Origin: Oegoconia quadripuncta
Lineage: Eukaryota; Arthropoda; Insecta; Lepidoptera; Autostichidae
Assembly (NCBI GenBank): GCA_949316235.1
Contig: OX438753.1
Location: forward strand, 22,686,801-22,750,800
DNA: 64,000 nt
Direction: 5' to 3'
Part shown: piece by piece, positions 62,373 through 64,000 of the stretch
Layout of the letters: every line of letters starts with the position of its first letter
Position numbering within the stretch: the stretch's first letter is position 1
Position numbers and translations under genes: made by a program
The notes under the pieces: model-generated
Told to the model about the DNA's origin: nothing
What the model saw: only the letters and a program-made list of their open reading frames with translations
Database searches by the model: none

Positions 62373-62913
62373 TATATAATTATATTTAAAAAATCCTTGA
62401 AAAATTTAGAAATTCGTCAGAGGCTTCTTCTTGATCGAAATCTGAGTTATGTTTTTTCTTATTATGGCTTCAAGCATTATTTTATAGTCGGTTGTTTTGT
62501 ATTTTTTTTTTCCAATTAAATTATTCCGGTCTAATATTATCATTATCAGCTTCTATCACCTCACGGCTGGGTATAGCCCCTAATATTGCTCGTTAAACGT
62601 CAGACCTACGTAAATGTCTTTCAGCCGAGAAAGTTTTTAACTTTACAAGATTTAGGCTGTCGGAGTACCATCATACATTTATTCGTATCGATAAATGATA
62701 TTGGAAGCGATTCGTTTAAACTTTTACGCGAGGACTTATCGAACTTGAGCGCGGCATTAAATCATTTCCGAAAATTTTTAATTGAATACTTTTCAAATCG
62801 TTCTGGTATTGACTTTTCTCTTAGATATGTATAGTGAAATCAGTCAGATTTATTCTTCGGGCAAAGTTATTGAAGAGATTTTTAAAACATAGTACAAAGA
62901 GAAAGAGAAGAGA
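62373..62913. other. No gene recognised
   Basis: An 82-codon plus frame (62586-62834) has no recognisable motif. Confidence 0.35.
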
Positions 62914-63053
62914 AGGTTGTCAGAGTTAAGATAGCCAGTCACCCAAATGTGTTGGGGTTTCCGGGTCAGAGTACGCTTCCCTTTGACCTCATCTTCACTT
63001 AACATCAGGTGTGATTGAGGTCAAGTACCAACCCGTTATGAATAAAAAGAAAA
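62914..63053 (+). mobile_element. SINE family A, 3' third
   Basis: GGTTGTCAGAGTTAAGATAGC to CCCGTTATGAATAAAA; 5' part missing. Confidence 0.75.
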
Positions 63054-63207
63054 CAGTCAATTTCATAGGGTACTCATACCACCTTAGTTCTCAGACGTTA
63101 GTTTTAAATAGACACTTTGTCAAGTTAAGACCACAATAAATTACAATCAGATGTTTATTTGTATCGATATGAGTATATTTCTCGAAGAGTCTGTACGCGT
63201 TTTTCAG

Positions 63208-63332
63208 GTGACTACTCGATGATAAGCTGGGTTTCCTGGCAGACTGCCCTTACGGATATAGACGGGGACAGTTTGAGCCGCATGCCCCGCGCAGCTGATA
63301 TGGTGACAAGCGGAGCGTTTTGTGTGTCATAA
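63208..63332 (+). other. Exon-like GC-richer open patch
   Basis: After GTTTTTCAG (to 63207) an open frame includes MISWVSWQTALTDIDGDSLS and RMPRAADMVTSGAF before a stop at 63330. It also reads open on the minus strand. No family recognised and no donor seen; it could be a short exon or a fragment of an element. Confidence 0.25.
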
Positions 63333-63404
63333 ATTATTCATACAATAGCGGACTGAAAAATTACATCGTTTTACAAAAAACAAAAATCACATTCTCATGT
63401 ACAG

Positions 63405-63535
63405 TGGCGTGTCTTCCATACAAGCAGTGCCTACCCTAGCTAATTCATACTGATGTGAACAGAGATATTCTAAATAGTTGCGAGTATTGCTGAGTTAAGT
63501 TATTATGTTGTAGTTGTATTTTTTCTCATTTAATA
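63405..63535. mobile_element. hAT family fragment, related to 3149-3320
   Basis: CAGTGGCGTGTCTTCC, then ATTCATACTGAT, ATATTCTAAA-AGTTGCGA and TTGTAGTTGTATTTTTTCTC. The last parts are the reverse complement of 3200-3310, so both belong to one family. Confidence 0.5.
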
Positions 63536-64000
63536 GATCATGTGTCATGTATTCATTCTGTTTCGGTTCAAATCAAAATCGGTTAACATTGACAGAAATA
63601 TGGATGGACATATATAGAAACATACATACAGACTAACATAGCACTTTTCTACTAGGTATATTCTTGTATGGAGATAGGACCATACGTAATATACGATAAT
63701 TGAAACGCTAAAGGAAAAACAACGAATTACCATAATGTCTCTCTAGATTGCATCATCACCTTTTCACCTCCCACTTTTTTGGAAGTGGGTTAAAGACTTA
63801 CTAAGTACTTATCCTCTAATTATGTTAGAAGAATTATTAGTCTTCAATTGGTAAAGCGGTGATAGATATATCATTCTCGTAATCTGCCCCAGATTGCTAC
63901 TCGATATTCACACACACATTTCCGCATGTAACTAATAATAAAGGAATGAACAGATTTATAACTACTATTTTGGATGGCAGATCCCACCACCGCTCTCCTC
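63536..64000. other. No gene recognised
   Basis: AT-rich to window end; 63925-63960 (ACTAATAATAAAGGAATGAA-CAGATTT) recalls Lep1-like sequence but is too short to call. Confidence 0.35.

Noticed and set aside
1..64000. CRISPR arrays, bacterial operons, viral genomes, rRNA or telomeric (TTAGG)n
   Set aside because: None seen; direct repeats present are SINEs, minisatellites or microsatellites without spacer structure.

Overview
This window looks like nuclear DNA of a moth or butterfly. It is AT-rich, has very few long open frames, and is crowded with repeat types familiar from Lepidoptera: tRNA-headed SINEs, Lep1-like Helitrons, RTE/CR1/Jockey-type LINE 3' ends, long-TIR mariner derivatives and MITEs. 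No rRNA, stand-alone tRNA, CRISPR or bacterial operon structure was seen. Species was not determined.

Host gene content is small. The best-supported piece is 2388-2530 (+), a coding exon whose last residues (RRRHSWICG) match the N-terminal PKA-site motif of long PDE4 isoforms (RRHSWIC). It runs directly into a GTAAGT splice donor, so I read it as an alternative first exon of the dunce/PDE4 cAMP phosphodiesterase gene. A second CpG-rich open exon at 48935-49077 (+) ends at GTGAGT in the same splice phase and may be another alternative first exon. A TATA-containing promoter with a short leader and a splice donor lies at about 33788-34074 (+). No PDE4 common exon was found downstream, so the window is best read as the 5' end plus a very long, repeat-filled intron.

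Layout. 1-2387: LINE fragments, then 5' flank. 2388-2530: dnc exon. 2.6-12 kb: hAT remnant, a 262-bp MITE, RTE and Jockey fragments, GC-rich retro-ends, SINEs. 12.2-13.7 kb: RTE insertion with a 13-bp target duplication, containing 123 perfect TTGTA units. 14-20 kb: chimeric SINEs, a TIR element with a Crypton-like fragment, nested Helitron. 20.8-21.7 kb: mariner with about 268-bp inverted arms. 22.6-24.3 kb: SINE split by a 1495-bp TA-target DNA transposon. 24-32 kb: more LINEs, minisatellites, a SINE-head-derived tandem array, Helitron/SINE/MITE/RTE stack. 33.8-34.1 kb: promoter candidate. 34-48 kb: LINEs, SINEs, a larger relative of the MITE carrying an ORF, other TIR elements. 48.9-49.1 kb: second exon candidate. 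50-57 kb: palindrome clusters, an RTE LINE with a perfect 47-bp foldback, second mariner copy. 57-64 kb: more palindromes, unassigned GC-richer tract, a SINE split twice, degenerate tandem repeats.

Mobile-element families recur in both orientations and often nest, so their relative ages can be ordered directly from the sequence. Family names beyond the broad class are from recognition of motifs, not from any database search.
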